Source of the DNA: Hortaea werneckii
Taxonomy: Eukaryota; Ascomycota; Dothideomycetes; Mycosphaerellales; Teratosphaeriaceae
Direction of reading: 5' to 3'
DNA: 64,000 nt
Assembly: GCA_037044905.1 (NCBI GenBank)
Contig: JBAOKB010000100.1
Location: 1 to 64,000 of the forward strand
The translations under genes and the position numbers were made by a program. A model generated the notes under the pieces. The model was not told the origin of the DNA, did not search any database, and was given only the letters and a program-made list of their open reading frames with translations. Of the stretch, positions 45,701 through 55,203 are shown piece by piece (within the stretch, counting starts at the first letter, position 1; every line of letters begins with the position of its first letter).

Positions 45701-47008
45701 AGTTGGAGGGTTGGTGGTGGTGGGTCTAGTGCGGAATTGGAAGGAGGGGTGGGCGGGCGGGGGAGTCCTGCTTCTCTTGCTGCTGCTACTACTACTGGTA
45801 CTGGAGGTAGTGGCAGTGGGTCTCTTGCTCCTCGCCAGGAAGATCGACATCCTATCCCCCAAACGTCATCAGCTGGTGCTTCGGTCCGAGACGAGACGGC
45901 TTCCATCGAGCCGGACAGTATCCGCGCCGCGTATCCCTCGGGTTCGTCAGAGGAAACCATGTTCACGCCTGCTTCGATCGAGTCCGAATGGGACTCCCAC
46001 GACGATTTCGGGGACGAGTTCGACGCGGATGAAGACGATTTGCGGGACTTGGAGGATTATCTGGACGATGACGATTATGACGACGCAGAGGATGAGGATC
46101 TAGACGAGTACGGGAGCTGGATCGGAGGAGGGACTGCGACAACAAGAACAACAACAGCAGAACCCCCACCACCCACCACCCATCCTCATCAGCACCCCTC
46201 CTCCCCCTCTCCCTCCACCTCTTCTCCCCGCTCCTCCCGCAACCCCAACCCCACCCATCCCCTTCCGCCTCCGAACCCCTCCATCCCCGCCCTACCCCCT
46301 TACATCGACGCCCGCCCCACCATCAAAACCTACTTCAAGATCTTCTCCCCCTCGCGCGCGGGCCGAAAGCTCTCCCTCTACGAATCCGCCCCGGACAAGT
46401 TCAACTTCTCCCAGTCGTGGGGGTGGAAGAGTTCCACGCTGATGTTGGATGAGGGGATTTTTGGCGGCGGGCCTGCCGCGCCGGGCGGTGGTGGTGAGGA
46501 GGGTGGTGGGCATGGGGTCGAGGGCGAGGTGGTGGGGGTGGAGCATAGTGGGGGTGTCGGGGACGAGCTAGGAGGGTCGGTGGTGGAGGATGGTGGAGGA
46601 GGAGGAGGAGGGATGATGGATGGCGGGATCTTGGCCCGGGATCAGATCTTGCCGGGTTTGCTGCGGGAGCATGGAGGCGGTCCGGCGGTGGTGGGGGGTA
46701 TGGATGGTTTAGGCCATGCGGGTAGAGGGAGAGGAGGAGGTGGGGTTGTTGCTGGTGGTGGTGGTGGCGATGGCACTTTCGCTTCTTCTTCTTCCCCGGC
46801 CTCGGATCTTCCCCCTTCTTCGCGTGCTTCGTTCCGGTCTGCGAGGCGGATGGACGCTGCGGGTAGTACCGGCAGCGGCAGTAGGAGTAGGAGGAGGACG
46901 TCGACGATGATGATGGGGTCTACCACGACGACTTCCTCAGCAGCGGCGGGGACGAGAGGGAAGGGGGATGGGAAGTTGAGGTTTATGGTTGTGATTGGGA
47001 ATATTTAA
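42758..47008 (+). CDS. Large BTB/POZ-domain protein with low-complexity tails
   Basis: A single uninterrupted exon of 1416 residues. The N-terminus is acidic (SSYSDDEDEDEVDDD) and then disordered. Residues ~272-480 form a BTB/POZ domain with a BACK-like extension: HLFTRGLLEGRHSDITVIAF, YHLHRLILDRAPFFTSAL, LALKRLYGCSDP and FAVGCWLEMKDLIDSAIE. Further conserved-looking blocks are IEPLLVLLDEGIHYIHLDFE (~580), FPPFRFVAEFPPPRLLKERK (~845) and TYFKIFSPSRAGRKLSLYES (~1190), separated by Gly-, Ser- and Pro-rich stretches and an acidic run (~1080-1125). BTB proteins usually act as Cul3 adaptors or transcription cofactors; nothing here distinguishes these, though germ-cell-less-type proteins share the BTB-BACK start. 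The C-terminal 180 residues are almost entirely Gly-rich. Confidence 0.8.
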   Translation: MNLFSSYSDDEDEDEVDDDHSDHDTDQHTPRQRRRRESLFRDAMASNESYQHSRDALPGPSAAAADNAAGQSRRHDRPRPGVKRHSSLPQTLFASGSASISGSGPSPSMESDQSPPSLPPNQHESPNSPRNAPSEAGQVPEASFIPRLSVSHPSQEQLPVSRPPLSAIGGRNRVPSTTRRAHFEDQVRSTADRRIIPQVEKDADDPTNPPATSSAHGRHRSNTLTTLSRLFAVRASTSPDASRQGSYLQQHPSTHHYGTSLSHRNLQTTSIQLGDLPDHLFTRGLLEGRHSDITVIAFNHPYHLHRLILDRAPFFTSALSAPWLESAAKEITVHPSDLDPNITQTAFELALKRLYGCSDPVEEEPEAIGLFAVGCWLEMKDLIDSAIESILRQMSPETLSPLIRLVTMNYYGRAGEKILASAKAMLCRDGSSMPLRFWSGIPADIVREMVGGDGFYIEGELERWVLAKRILDRRLKVRAYEAGLTVPSSSSSSSGLTGRTTMRRRRVIKKVPVEYWPRLTAVRFDSISTTSLFSPPVRRGPRSSSVSSHANPPFYGGTRGAGVGGAPDPLHAFISLYTHPDIEPLLVLLDEGIHYIHLDFESLQFIRGQRDILGFPVMPEKVVNDALWMQMELRQKVINAAEGGLELGLSLKWTENEEDVHDENLATGYDANNDATTTKGKQKASEYPPSSESSSSLPTTISSGSWDSNGLPRKFWIPASDCNIVMGGNADPVIATSNTTTLQRQAQQQQQQQHQSRSSLTLDPRDVQWASDFGAATSQPVGPSRPGSRSAGMPPTTGNPHDRSTTVPGGGGGNSNTTVDPSSSSSPLSSPPPTQTYSHFPPFRFVAEFPPPRLLKERKRVYSQTVFYAGSLWNLYIQKVSSGGNRNSTTGGNNAGGGGKQLGVYLHRAKERGDGDAAGAGSGGSSGVSGSRGGRPPSFDEQGDLRASVDERIGVLEREMRVRREREREVLGLGAGRTRRRSWRVGGGGSSAELEGGVGGRGSPASLAAATTTGTGGSGSGSLAPRQEDRHPIPQTSSAGASVRDETASIEPDSIRAAYPSGSSEETMFTPASIESEWDSHDDFGDEFDADEDDLRDLEDYLDDDDYDDAEDEDLDEYGSWIGGGTATTRTTTAEPPPPTTHPHQHPSSPSPSTSSPRSSRNPNPTHPLPPPNPSIPALPPYIDARPTIKTYFKIFSPSRAGRKLSLYESAPDKFNFSQSWGWKSSTLMLDEGIFGGGPAAPGGGGEEGGGHGVEGEVVGVEHSGGVGDELGGSVVEDGGGGGGGMMDGGILARDQILPGLLREHGGGPAVVGGMDGLGHAGRGRGGGGVVAGGGGGDGTFASSSSPASDLPPSSRASFRSARRMDAAGSTGSGSRSRRRTSTMMMGSTTTTSSAAAGTRGKGDGKLRFMVVIGNI

Positions 47009-47204
47009 TTTTTTGGATTTGTTTTCTTGCCCTCGATCCGTTTGGGGGGGGGGGTTGTATTTCTATTGAAAAAGATGGAGAAACACTTCTATTTCCAAAA
47101 TTCTGATTTTCCCCCAATCCTTTCAATTTCCTACCTTTTCCCTGTTTCCTCCACCGCTCTTCTTCTTCCCTTTGTCCTCCCGCCCTCCCTCCCTCCCTCT
47201 CACA

Positions 47205-48638
47205 TCATCTCATCCCCGCCCCCTGTCCATCCCCCTCCGTCCGAAAAACCGCCATCCGCCCCTCCCCCGCCTCATCCTCCCACGCCCGAAACATGCCCCC
47301 GCAATTGAAATCCGCCACCACCGTCCCCCCAACCCCTTCAACGAAATCGATCCCTATCATCCCTCCCTCCCCCTCGCCCGTGCGTCCCCAGCGTTCCGCC
47401 GCGCTGCGCTGAAGTTGGCCCTCTGGTCCTGCTATGCTCGTTACGGATGCTTGGAGCGGGTGCGTGGCGCAGGGACGTCGGTATTGTGCTATCGCGGCCG
47501 CGGTGCGCGCTGCGCTGAGTCGGAGGAAGGAGTCGCCGTTTCCTGTTCCCGAGATCGCTATGCTGCGCTTGCTGGGTGTGGAGGGGATGGGTTTGGGGGA
47601 GTCGGGGGTTTCCTCCAGGTCGGGGTCCGAGGTGGGGAGGGGGAGGTAGGGGGTTAGAGTCGGGATGCAGGCGGATAGGGCGGTGGTGAGGGTGGTGAGG
47701 GGCGATGTCTGGTGGTGTTGGGTTTGCGTTGTTGTCGGGTGAGAATGATGGCGCTGGGGAAGAACATCCCATTCTTCCGCCCAGAACCCCGCCCCCAGCG
47801 TCGGCGTATCGCCTATCCGTCCCGGCAGCTTGTTCGTGATCCCGCCTGTCGATGTCGCGACGCACGTCATCCCCCAGCGGTCCAGGACTACGGCTCCCAC
47901 TGTCCCCTGGGGGAGGTACTCTCTCCCATCCCACGAGACATCGCCCGCCCAGAACCCTTCGTCGCCTTGGCCTCCAGCGAACTTAAGCGAGCCGGCGATG
48001 TCGTCCTCGTCGCCCGTCTTCTCCTCCGTCTCTGCCCCTCCATCCGCCCGCCGTCGATGCTCCCGATACAGCGCATCCGAGCTCTCGAGCCCCAGTCCCC
48101 GTCGATGCTCATCCCACCTCTTGCGGGTCCAGAAATAACTCGGCCGTACCAATTCCACTCCCCATTCCCTCGCCAACTCCTCGCACGTCTCCCCCTCCAG
48201 TTGCACATGTCCCTGCGCACCCCCTCCATCATCCGCATTCCCCCGCTCTAGCATTTCCTTCGCGAGGAGAATGGGATTCTTGACCCGTCGCACTTTCATC
48301 ACGCCCACCCCGCGTTTCCGGTATCGAGCGGGATCGCTGCACATTATACTCGCTTCCAGCTCGTGGGTTCCCTCGGTCGTGAAGACGGCGCCATGGCCGG
48401 AGTTGAAGAGGGGGTTGTTTTCCAGGTCGGTGACGGCGGAGGCGGCGACGTCGAGGGCGGAGGCGGTCGGGTTGGTGTGGAGGCGGGAGGCGGCGGAGCG
48501 GAGGATCTTGAGCAGCGCTTGCCGGTAGGTATTGTAGAGGCTTGGGGGCAGGTTGGAAGGCGTTATGTTGCCTGCGCCGCCGTGGATGATGATGCGGGGG
48601 CGGATGGGTGGGGGTTTTTCGTTCATAGGGTGCTGCAT
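47205..48638 (-). CDS. N-terminal-nucleophile asparaginase / isoaspartyl peptidase family (threonine aspartase-like)
   Basis: A single exon of 477 residues from the ATG at 48638; an in-frame TTG 42 nt upstream was rejected. Family motifs: IIHGGAGNI near the start, ALDVAASAVTDLENNPLFNSGHGAVF, the autoprocessing site QGTVGAVVLD with nucleophile Thr246, STGGITNKLPGRIGDTPTLGAG, and SGTGNGDSFLR. The precursor is cleaved before the Thr to give alpha and beta chains. Known members hydrolyse asparagine, isoaspartyl peptides or, in taspases, protein Asp bonds; the substrate here is open. Two low-complexity inserts lengthen it beyond the usual ~320 residues: one just before the Thr (AETEEKTGDEDDI) and one in the beta chain (~290-360, His/Thr/Pro-rich). 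No signal peptide is seen. The 3' end lies only 196 bp from the BTB gene stop (convergent). Confidence 0.87.
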   Translation of the reverse strand: MQHPMNEKPPPIRPRIIIHGGAGNITPSNLPPSLYNTYRQALLKILRSAASRLHTNPTASALDVAASAVTDLENNPLFNSGHGAVFTTEGTHELEASIMCSDPARYRKRGVGVMKVRRVKNPILLAKEMLERGNADDGGGAQGHVQLEGETCEELAREWGVELVRPSYFWTRKRWDEHRRGLGLESSDALYREHRRRADGGAETEEKTGDEDDIAGSLKFAGGQGDEGFWAGDVSWDGREYLPQGTVGAVVLDRWGMTCVATSTGGITNKLPGRIGDTPTLGAGFWAEEWDVLPQRHHSHPTTTQTQHHQTSPLTTLTTALSACIPTLTPYLPLPTSDPDLEETPDSPKPIPSTPSKRSIAISGTGNGDSFLRLSAARTAAAIAQYRRPCATHPLQASVTSIAGPEGQLQRSAAERWGRTGEGEGGMIGIDFVEGVGGTVVADFNCGGMFRAWEDEAGEGRMAVFRTEGDGQGAGMR

Positions 48639-49304
48639 TGTGATAGAGTGGTCTTGTTTGTGGACAGATGGAAGGGGCAAGGAGAAGACGGAGAGATGGT
48701 GTACTTGACCTTGGCGGATGGTTCTTACGGGAGGCTTTAGTGGTGGGTGTGTTGGCGAAAGAGATAAACTCGAGGAGAGGCGAGGTATGATGATATGGAG
48801 GCCGAAATAGGAAGGTGGAAGGAGGAGGATGGGCTGCCAAGAAGAACTTGGATCAGCTCAGTCTCTCTTATTAGCAACTTCCAGAGCAACACAAAGCTGC
48901 TTTCCAAGGATCACGGGAATTTTATTTGGCATGTAGGGCATTGCAAAGGTCTGTCTTATTTGCGAGCTTTTGTTGCGGCTGGTCCGTATTTTCCTCTTTT
49001 TTACCCTCTCTGTTCCTTTTTACATGTCCCAATCCAAAGAATACCATGGAAGGATGGAAGGCAAAAAAGTGTTGGACTTCCAGAGGATTAGTCTCGATCG
49101 AAAACCCAATGCAAAACCATCCTGTGACCGAGTGATCGGATCGAGAGATTGAAAGCCTTTTACTATCGTGGTCGACCGGCCAGGCGGTGCCATACATTTT
49201 CCTATCCCCTATCGACTACATATCTCCCACTTTTGCAGCAGCACTCCTCCACTGACCTTTCCGAAAACTCGGAGCTGAGAGACCTCTTACATGAGCGTCA
49301 TCAT
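48639..49304. other. Intergenic region, 0.67 kb
   Basis: Promoter of the asparaginase-type gene (left) and 3' flank of the NPC2-like gene (right). No RNA gene or repeat seen; short ORFs are not protein-like. Confidence 0.5.
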
Positions 49305-50004
49305 CTAGTTGCCACTCATCATATCCCCCTCAGTACTCGGCAAATCAGCCACAATACACATCACCGTCGACCCATCCCCCAGCGTTGTCGAAGCCTTGAC
49401 ATAATACTCCCCTTCCGGCTTCGGCACATCTAACCCTTGCAATGCACTACTAGCCGCAGCAGGCAGCTTCGGAATCGGATGGCTCCTCACCTTATTGAAG
49501 GATCCCGCTTCGATGGGACATTTGTGCACTTCGCCATCGCCGAAGTGCTTCATGATCGCATCTGGGATCATGTCGAGGTTCTTGCAGAGGTCCTGCTTGT
49601 GCGAGCCGATCATGGAAAGCTTGCCGGACTCGATCTTGCCGAATTCCACTGCGTGCATGGCGCCCTCCGTGATGGACTTTTGGAGCTCGCCGTTGATGGT
49701 GAGGGTTACGTTCGAGCCACTGTTTGAACATGTCGTTAGTACGGGGAGTGGAGATGGTCTTTTTTCGGTTCGATAGAAGAACGACTTACGGCTGAGGTGG
49801 CAACGGGTTGATCGAGACATCGCTTAGAGTCATGTGGTAGTCCGATGGGTCTGAGCAGTAGTACAGCGTGTTCGAGCCGGGGATCTTGGGGCCCAGGGGA
49901 GCTTGGGAACTGCTAGAGCCGGCACTGCCAGTGCTCTGAGCAGGAGTTTGTGCCAGCGCACCAGTCGCGGCAAGAGCAAGGGCCAGGAGGTTGGCGTTGT
50001 ACAT
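49305..50004 (-). CDS. NPC2: ML-domain lipid-binding protein, NPC2 / phosphatidylglycerol-phosphatidylinositol transfer type
   Basis: Two exons, 50004-49790 and 49719-49305, 209 residues. A signal peptide (MYNANLLALALAATGALA) and a short Ser/Gln-rich segment precede the ML (MD-2-related lipid recognition) domain. Four cysteines sit at family positions: LYYCSD, DLCKNLD, VHKCPIEAG and VMCIVADL. The strand pattern SNVTLTINGELQKSI and the FNKVRSHPIPKLP segment are typical. Fungal members deliver sterol in the vacuole lumen to the NPC1/Ncr1 N-terminal domain, or transfer PG/PI in vitro. A partner NPC1-like gene starts at 780 in this window. The intron has a CTAAC branch site 14 nt before the acceptor. 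Mature size is slightly longer than the yeast protein because of the Ser-rich spacer. Confidence 0.9.
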
Positions 50005-51319
50005 GGTTGCTTTCTGTGTGGTTTGTCGAAGTGTCAAGAAGTGAAGTAATGAAAGGGACAAAATTCCAAGCTCCAGGCTGTTGAAGTGAATATGGTTATT
50101 GTTGTTCTGAATTGTGGAAAACGGGGCAACTCTACACTTCTTTATATCATCCCTCTCACCAAGATCGGCCAGTTTGCCTCGGAATCTGGAGAGCGATCGT
50201 CTCTCTGCGACCTTAACTAGCGTTCAACATGACACTTGACATGTTGCCGATTCCGCCCTGGGAAGCCTCGTAAGTCAGAGATGCTGCAGACCGGAGCATT
50301 CGAATCCATTGTTTTGCCTTTTATAGTTTCCTACGAGACAGGAGGTCGACGAGGTTCATCATCTAGAAACGTTAATTTTTCCTCTTAGATCTCAAAGGCT
50401 TGCAGGGGACGAAGAATGTCGGAGCCTATCAATGCTTAGCATTGATGAGGAGCGATTCGAACTCCCTCGAGACGGAGGCTGAAGCCATCGACAAAACATG
50501 TTGCAATACGGATACCCGGGGTTTGACGGCGGCAGATCCATCTCGGGATCTTGGAATCCCACATGATGTGAAGCCTGAGCAACGGAGCCCGTAGAACCTC
50601 CACAGCGGCTGCGACATCCCTCCCCATATCATGAACCCGGCGCGTACTGACCCATCAACCCAATTTCCTACCTTGACAATCCCAAGTCCCCGGCAAATTT
50701 GCGCGAAACTTTCATTCACGTCTCGCGTCATTTTTATCTTGATGCATTGTCGTCGGGGTTTGTCACAGCACAGGTGCGAAACTCCAGCTGCCAAGAAATC
50801 GTTTCAAGGCCCCAAACTTGACAATATCTGTTACGTGCAGCCCTGATCACTTTGTTTCAAGAGGCACGACGACCACCTGGAAGGAAAGACTTGCCTTTTC
50901 CCTTTTTCATGCTTAATTCTATTCTTTTTCGTGCGCCCATCTTCTCATTGTTTCACCCCGTCTTCTCCATCGTTTTTTCCCCCTCCCTGCCTTTTTTATA
51001 TATATATTTAAAAGGAGGGAAGGAGAAAAAAGAAGGGAGCAGACATCGTCCTTTTATCATGTCTTCACATTCGATTCATTCCTCTCTTGTCCATGCAACT
51101 GTGGCAATGTTTATTTATTTCTAGCTTTCCTTGTAACGAAGGGCAGCTCTTTTCTAACCCCTCTCCCTCTCTCTCTCGTCATTAGAAAAGGACCACCCGC
51201 TTTTCTATCCTTCAAAAGTACATTACAAGATCCTTTCCCGGACAACCCAGCCGGGCTGTCCTTCTTTCTCACTCCCTGGCATCCATCTTATGCTCTCCTA
51301 ATCCCACGTTCGCCCCTCC
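50005..51319. other. Intergenic region, 1.3 kb
   Basis: NPC2-like promoter on the left, 3' flank of the GH106-like gene on the right. A tatatatattta run lies near 50999-51010 and pyrimidine-rich stretches near 50940-50995 and 51155-51180. No gene found. Confidence 0.5.
50140..50148 (-). promoter_or_regulatory. TATA-like box upstream of NPC2-like gene
   Basis: On the minus strand this reads gatataaag, about 136 nt before the ATG at 50004. Strand and distance fit a TATA box with a leader of roughly 100 nt. Called by consensus only. Confidence 0.4.
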
Positions 51320-54300
51320 CTAATATCCCACAACCCTCACCTGGCTGTCCAACCCATACCGTCCCCTAGGTGGCGGCACCGTCGTCGCATCCTCGCTCGC
51401 AGGCCCCTCGCCCGACGTCTCCAGCTGGGAGAAAATCGGCAGCAGGGCGTTACCCAGGGGAGTGCCTGCAATGATTTCCAGGCGGTGCAGCCGCGGTTGT
51501 TCTTGTCCGTTTTCTTGGTCATGGCTGTCAGGGTGCGGCGGTAAGAGCCAGGGGGAGATATCCAGGATGCGGGGCAGTGTGGGGTCTAAGGGTGGTAGGG
51601 GCCGGGAGTTCAGGGTTGCGGTCGCGGTATTGGGGATCCAGCCGAAGTCTAGGAGGACTTTTTCCGGAGGAGGCTGCGCATGGCGGGGTTGGGGTTGAGA
51701 CGTGGTTGGTTTGGGTTGTGGCCAGACGAACGAAGTGCTGTAGTAGCCGCGCCCGCTTACGTTCTGTAGACCAGGGATTTCCTGCCAGGAGATGAGGGCT
51801 GGCAGGTGGTGCGTGGTGTTGTGTTTGGCGGCGCCGGCGGTGATGTTGTATAAGTCCGCGGGGGGGTCCCAGTGTTCGACCACTAGGGTCCAGTTGGTCA
51901 GGGTGAGTGATTGGGCGGGGACTATTGATTGATCTGCGGAGGAAGTTGGGCATGGGTGAGGGATCTGTTCGGCATGGGAAATGTGGCCGTCGTGCCGGCC
52001 GCCATGGTTCGGGGGTTCGCTATGCTTTGAGTGATGGAACGCGATGATGGTGGTTTGGTTGCCGGCGAGGTTGAGAGATAGGGTAGTACCATTATTATCA
52101 TCTGGAGATGTCACGCCTCCAAATGGCGTCTGCTGACCAGTCCACGCGTCATACTCATAAGGTATGCCTTTGGAGTCGAATTCGATGGTAGCTTCTGCGA
52201 GTCCTTGGCCCTGCGGTAGCTTGATTGCATCGTTGTAGATGTAGACATAGTCACAGTCTTCGCTGCTCCGCCAGTTAGTGAACCAAGTTGCGTTCTCCGG
52301 CGATACAGATTTGATTTGCGTCCGCGGTAGAATGCCAATAGACGACAGCGTAGAGGCGACGAGGTATTCGTCGGTGACATGGACGTTGGGAAGCGAAGTC
52401 GCTGCTTCCTGCAACGACCGTCTCGATTCTCGAAGATCCATCGGATTATACGTCCCCACATAGGTCTCTGGAACTCCGCCGGCGAGGATGACAGGCAGAC
52501 CGTCATGAGCGAATTCGACCAGCTTCTTGACTCCATCGATCGTCAGAGAATCATTGGCTCTGACCACCATAGCTTTGAAACCTTGCGCATCAGGTGCTAA
52601 GACTCCTTCGACCACTTTTGCACCAGGCAGATGGAAGTTGTCCGGACTCAGATACTCGTAGGTGTATCCCTTTTCCTCCAAATCCGTCGGCCCATAAGTC
52701 CGTAGCTCGACATGGCCAGGCTGCGTCGTGACCTTCTGCCAAAACGCCACATCCATCTTCGGCACACCCGCCTGCATGACCCAGTTGTTCCGTGCGACGT
52801 AGTCCATTGCTTCGCGGTATTGGAACCAATCTGGCCGATGTGCGCCATGCATATCGGAATACTGATAGTTGAAAGTCGTGAAGACCGGCCAAGTCGTGTT
52901 ACCGTATTCGCCAGAGTAAGGAAACCCATGGAAGACGAATTGGTTGATACCGCCGGCCCACGACCGTTTGGCATGCCATAGCAGTTCGGGGACAGTCTGA
53001 ACGAAGCCCTCGCCTCGGACGGCTCCGCATTCGGATGAGGCTATTGGGCGTCCTGCCAAGTTGGCAGGACCAGCGTACTGACGGTAGCCGTCGATTAGAT
53101 CGCTGAAGTCCAGTGATTCGCACTCGGGGGCGTCGACGTATGGGACTGGAATCGTCAGCACTGAAGTCTCCAGCTGGCTCGTCCCGGGTTAGTACTTACT
53201 ATTCCCCAGCATATCCATCGGGAGATTATACGAAATCTGCGCCGAAAATGGGAGCTTGAGATACCTCTCTGCCCAATCATTCAAGCCCGTCAAGTAAGAC
53301 TGATACCGATTGGCAAGCGTAGCGCGATAGTCGGCGATATGACCATTGCCTTGATCCGGCTCGTCGCTCACGTACCATACATCCGGGTTCGAATTCATGT
53401 ACTTGCCATTACGGTGGAAGAGGAGCGGCAGCCACTTTGAAAGCGAGTACCCGTGGTCCGCATGGAAGTAGTCGAGGAAGCCAAGCGTCCAGTAGAGGTT
53501 TGCGGCAATCTCTACACTATCTTCCCAGGCGTAGTTGCCGACGTCGTGAATCATCTCGAGCGTGTCGTTGCTGAGAAGGTACTGCTCCCAGAAGTCAGTC
53601 GTCGTCCTGGCTCCGAGTGAGGAGAAGTGATCGACAGCCCATGAGCCGTTCTGTCGCCACGTCTCTGGGTCCGACTGCGGTCCTCCAAGATCCAGCGGCC
53701 CATCTTGCGCTCGGTAGTCGGATCTGAATTGATACACGGCAAAGATGGTGTGGTTGATGCCAGCGGTGGTGTTTGTCCCCGCAAATTCGACAGACAGATG
53801 TCCATCCGCAGTAGTGAGGTTGGTAACATCCGTCAAGCTACTGGCCGAGAGCGTAATTTGCGTGCGGTTGAGCGAGTAATCTCCCGGGAGACTCCCTGGA
53901 TCTCTCGCAAGCTGATCAGGTCGAACGACGTTGGTGGAGTTGACAGCTAGTCCAGTGACCGCAGCAATAAGTTCGCCAGCTCCCCAGCCTGGGAGAATGT
54001 CGCTAAAAGATCCGCCCAGTGGCACTGAGACATTGTACGCAGCAACATCCCAAGAGAGCCCGTCGGTATTTTCCGGTGCAGGAACACCCGTCCCTTGATT
54101 TGGACCCACAGCAAAGTCCATGACCATATCATTGTCCTTGATAGCTTGCACAAAAGCTCTGAAGACTCGGTTCCAAGCTTCAGTCCCAAAACCGTACTCA
54201 GCCCAGTCGACGGGGGCGGCATTCCCTCTGCCGGCGCCATTGTTAGGAGGTCCGCCGTAGAGATAGTAACCTAGCAGCTCTAGTCCGCCCATGCCGGCTT

Positions 54301-54514
54301 CTTTGGCAGTCTTCACATCTTTGGCCACGACTTCCGGGTCGACTGAAGCGTCGGGGATCCAGTACCGGAACTTGGGGCGGACGTGCTTCGATGGATCCTG
54401 GAATGTGCCTCTGTCTACATCTCCGGACTTTGAATGGTCTTCCGGCTTAGCTCCTAGAACTGCGGCTGTAGCGGTGCTGAGGCAGAGCGGGAACAAGGTA
54501 GCGATCAATCTCAT
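51320..54514 (-). CDS. Secreted glycoside hydrolase, GH106-like (alpha-L-rhamnosidase family)
   Basis: Two exons, 54514-53200 and 53145-51320, 1046 residues. Signal peptide MRLIATLFPLCLSTATAAVLG. The start of the mature chain (HVRPKFRYWIPDASVDPEVV, then KEAGMGGLELLGYY) matches the opening of GH106-type proteins, where a WWxP-like segment and an aGxGGvE motif begin the TIM barrel. Later conserved-looking segments are DVWYVSDEPDQ, ASSECGAVRGEGFVQTVPEL and WAGGINQFVFHGFPYSG, where the acidic residues could be catalytic. The C-terminal third has beta-sandwich-like sequence and ends in LDSQVRVVGY. GH106 enzymes remove rhamnose from rhamnogalacturonan and related glycans. Many NxT/S sites suit a secreted glycoprotein. 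It sits 690 bp from a GH28 gene on the same strand. GH family assignment is from memory of motifs. Confidence 0.7.
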
Positions 54515-55203
54515 GATGGCGCTAAACCTTCTACTTCTTCTTTGCGAAGCTTGAGATCAAGCCTTCGGGTGGTCGCGATGGCGGCGGCCATGGTTTTGAA
54601 TGTCTCATTGCTGCGCGGGTTGTAGACTTATTGAAACTCCTCGGCGGATCATTGAGCCGCCTCAAGCTACCATGGAGATCTTGCAAAGATGTCAAAAGAG
54701 GAGGTGGTGCGGAGAAGACAGAGACCATCGCAAGTGGAGCCGAGGGGTCAAGTCCACATCACGAACAGCTGCTTTCAGCTCGCCACATGTATCGTATTCA
54801 GATGTAGATATGCATTCATAACAACATCAACATCAATTCCTCGCAAAGGAGATTGAAGTCACATGTCTGGTCACAAATGCTCTTTTGCATGCTGGGTATC
54901 AGTGTCATAGTCTATATCGAGCAATGGGGTACAACGGAGCGCTACTACAGAAAGGTCTGCAGAGCCGATTCTCTGGCCAGCAGCACTTTATACCCCTTTC
55001 GGTTCCTTGCTAATTTTCGTTTCAAACAGAAACTATAGTAGAAATCTACGTAGCGGTAAATTTTTATCTCCTACTGTGGCTCTCCGCTAATAGCTCATGT
55101 TCAGCGCCACCCAGAATCACAAGAAATTCAGTCTACCACCATTGTTGCAAGACGCAAATCTGTCCAGTCTTCGATGTCGTTACAAAGGGGAATCGCATCT
55201 AGT
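54515..55203. other. Intergenic region, 0.69 kb
   Basis: Promoter of the GH106-like gene and 3' flank of the GH28 gene, both on the minus strand. I see no ORF, repeat or clear regulatory motif. Confidence 0.5.
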
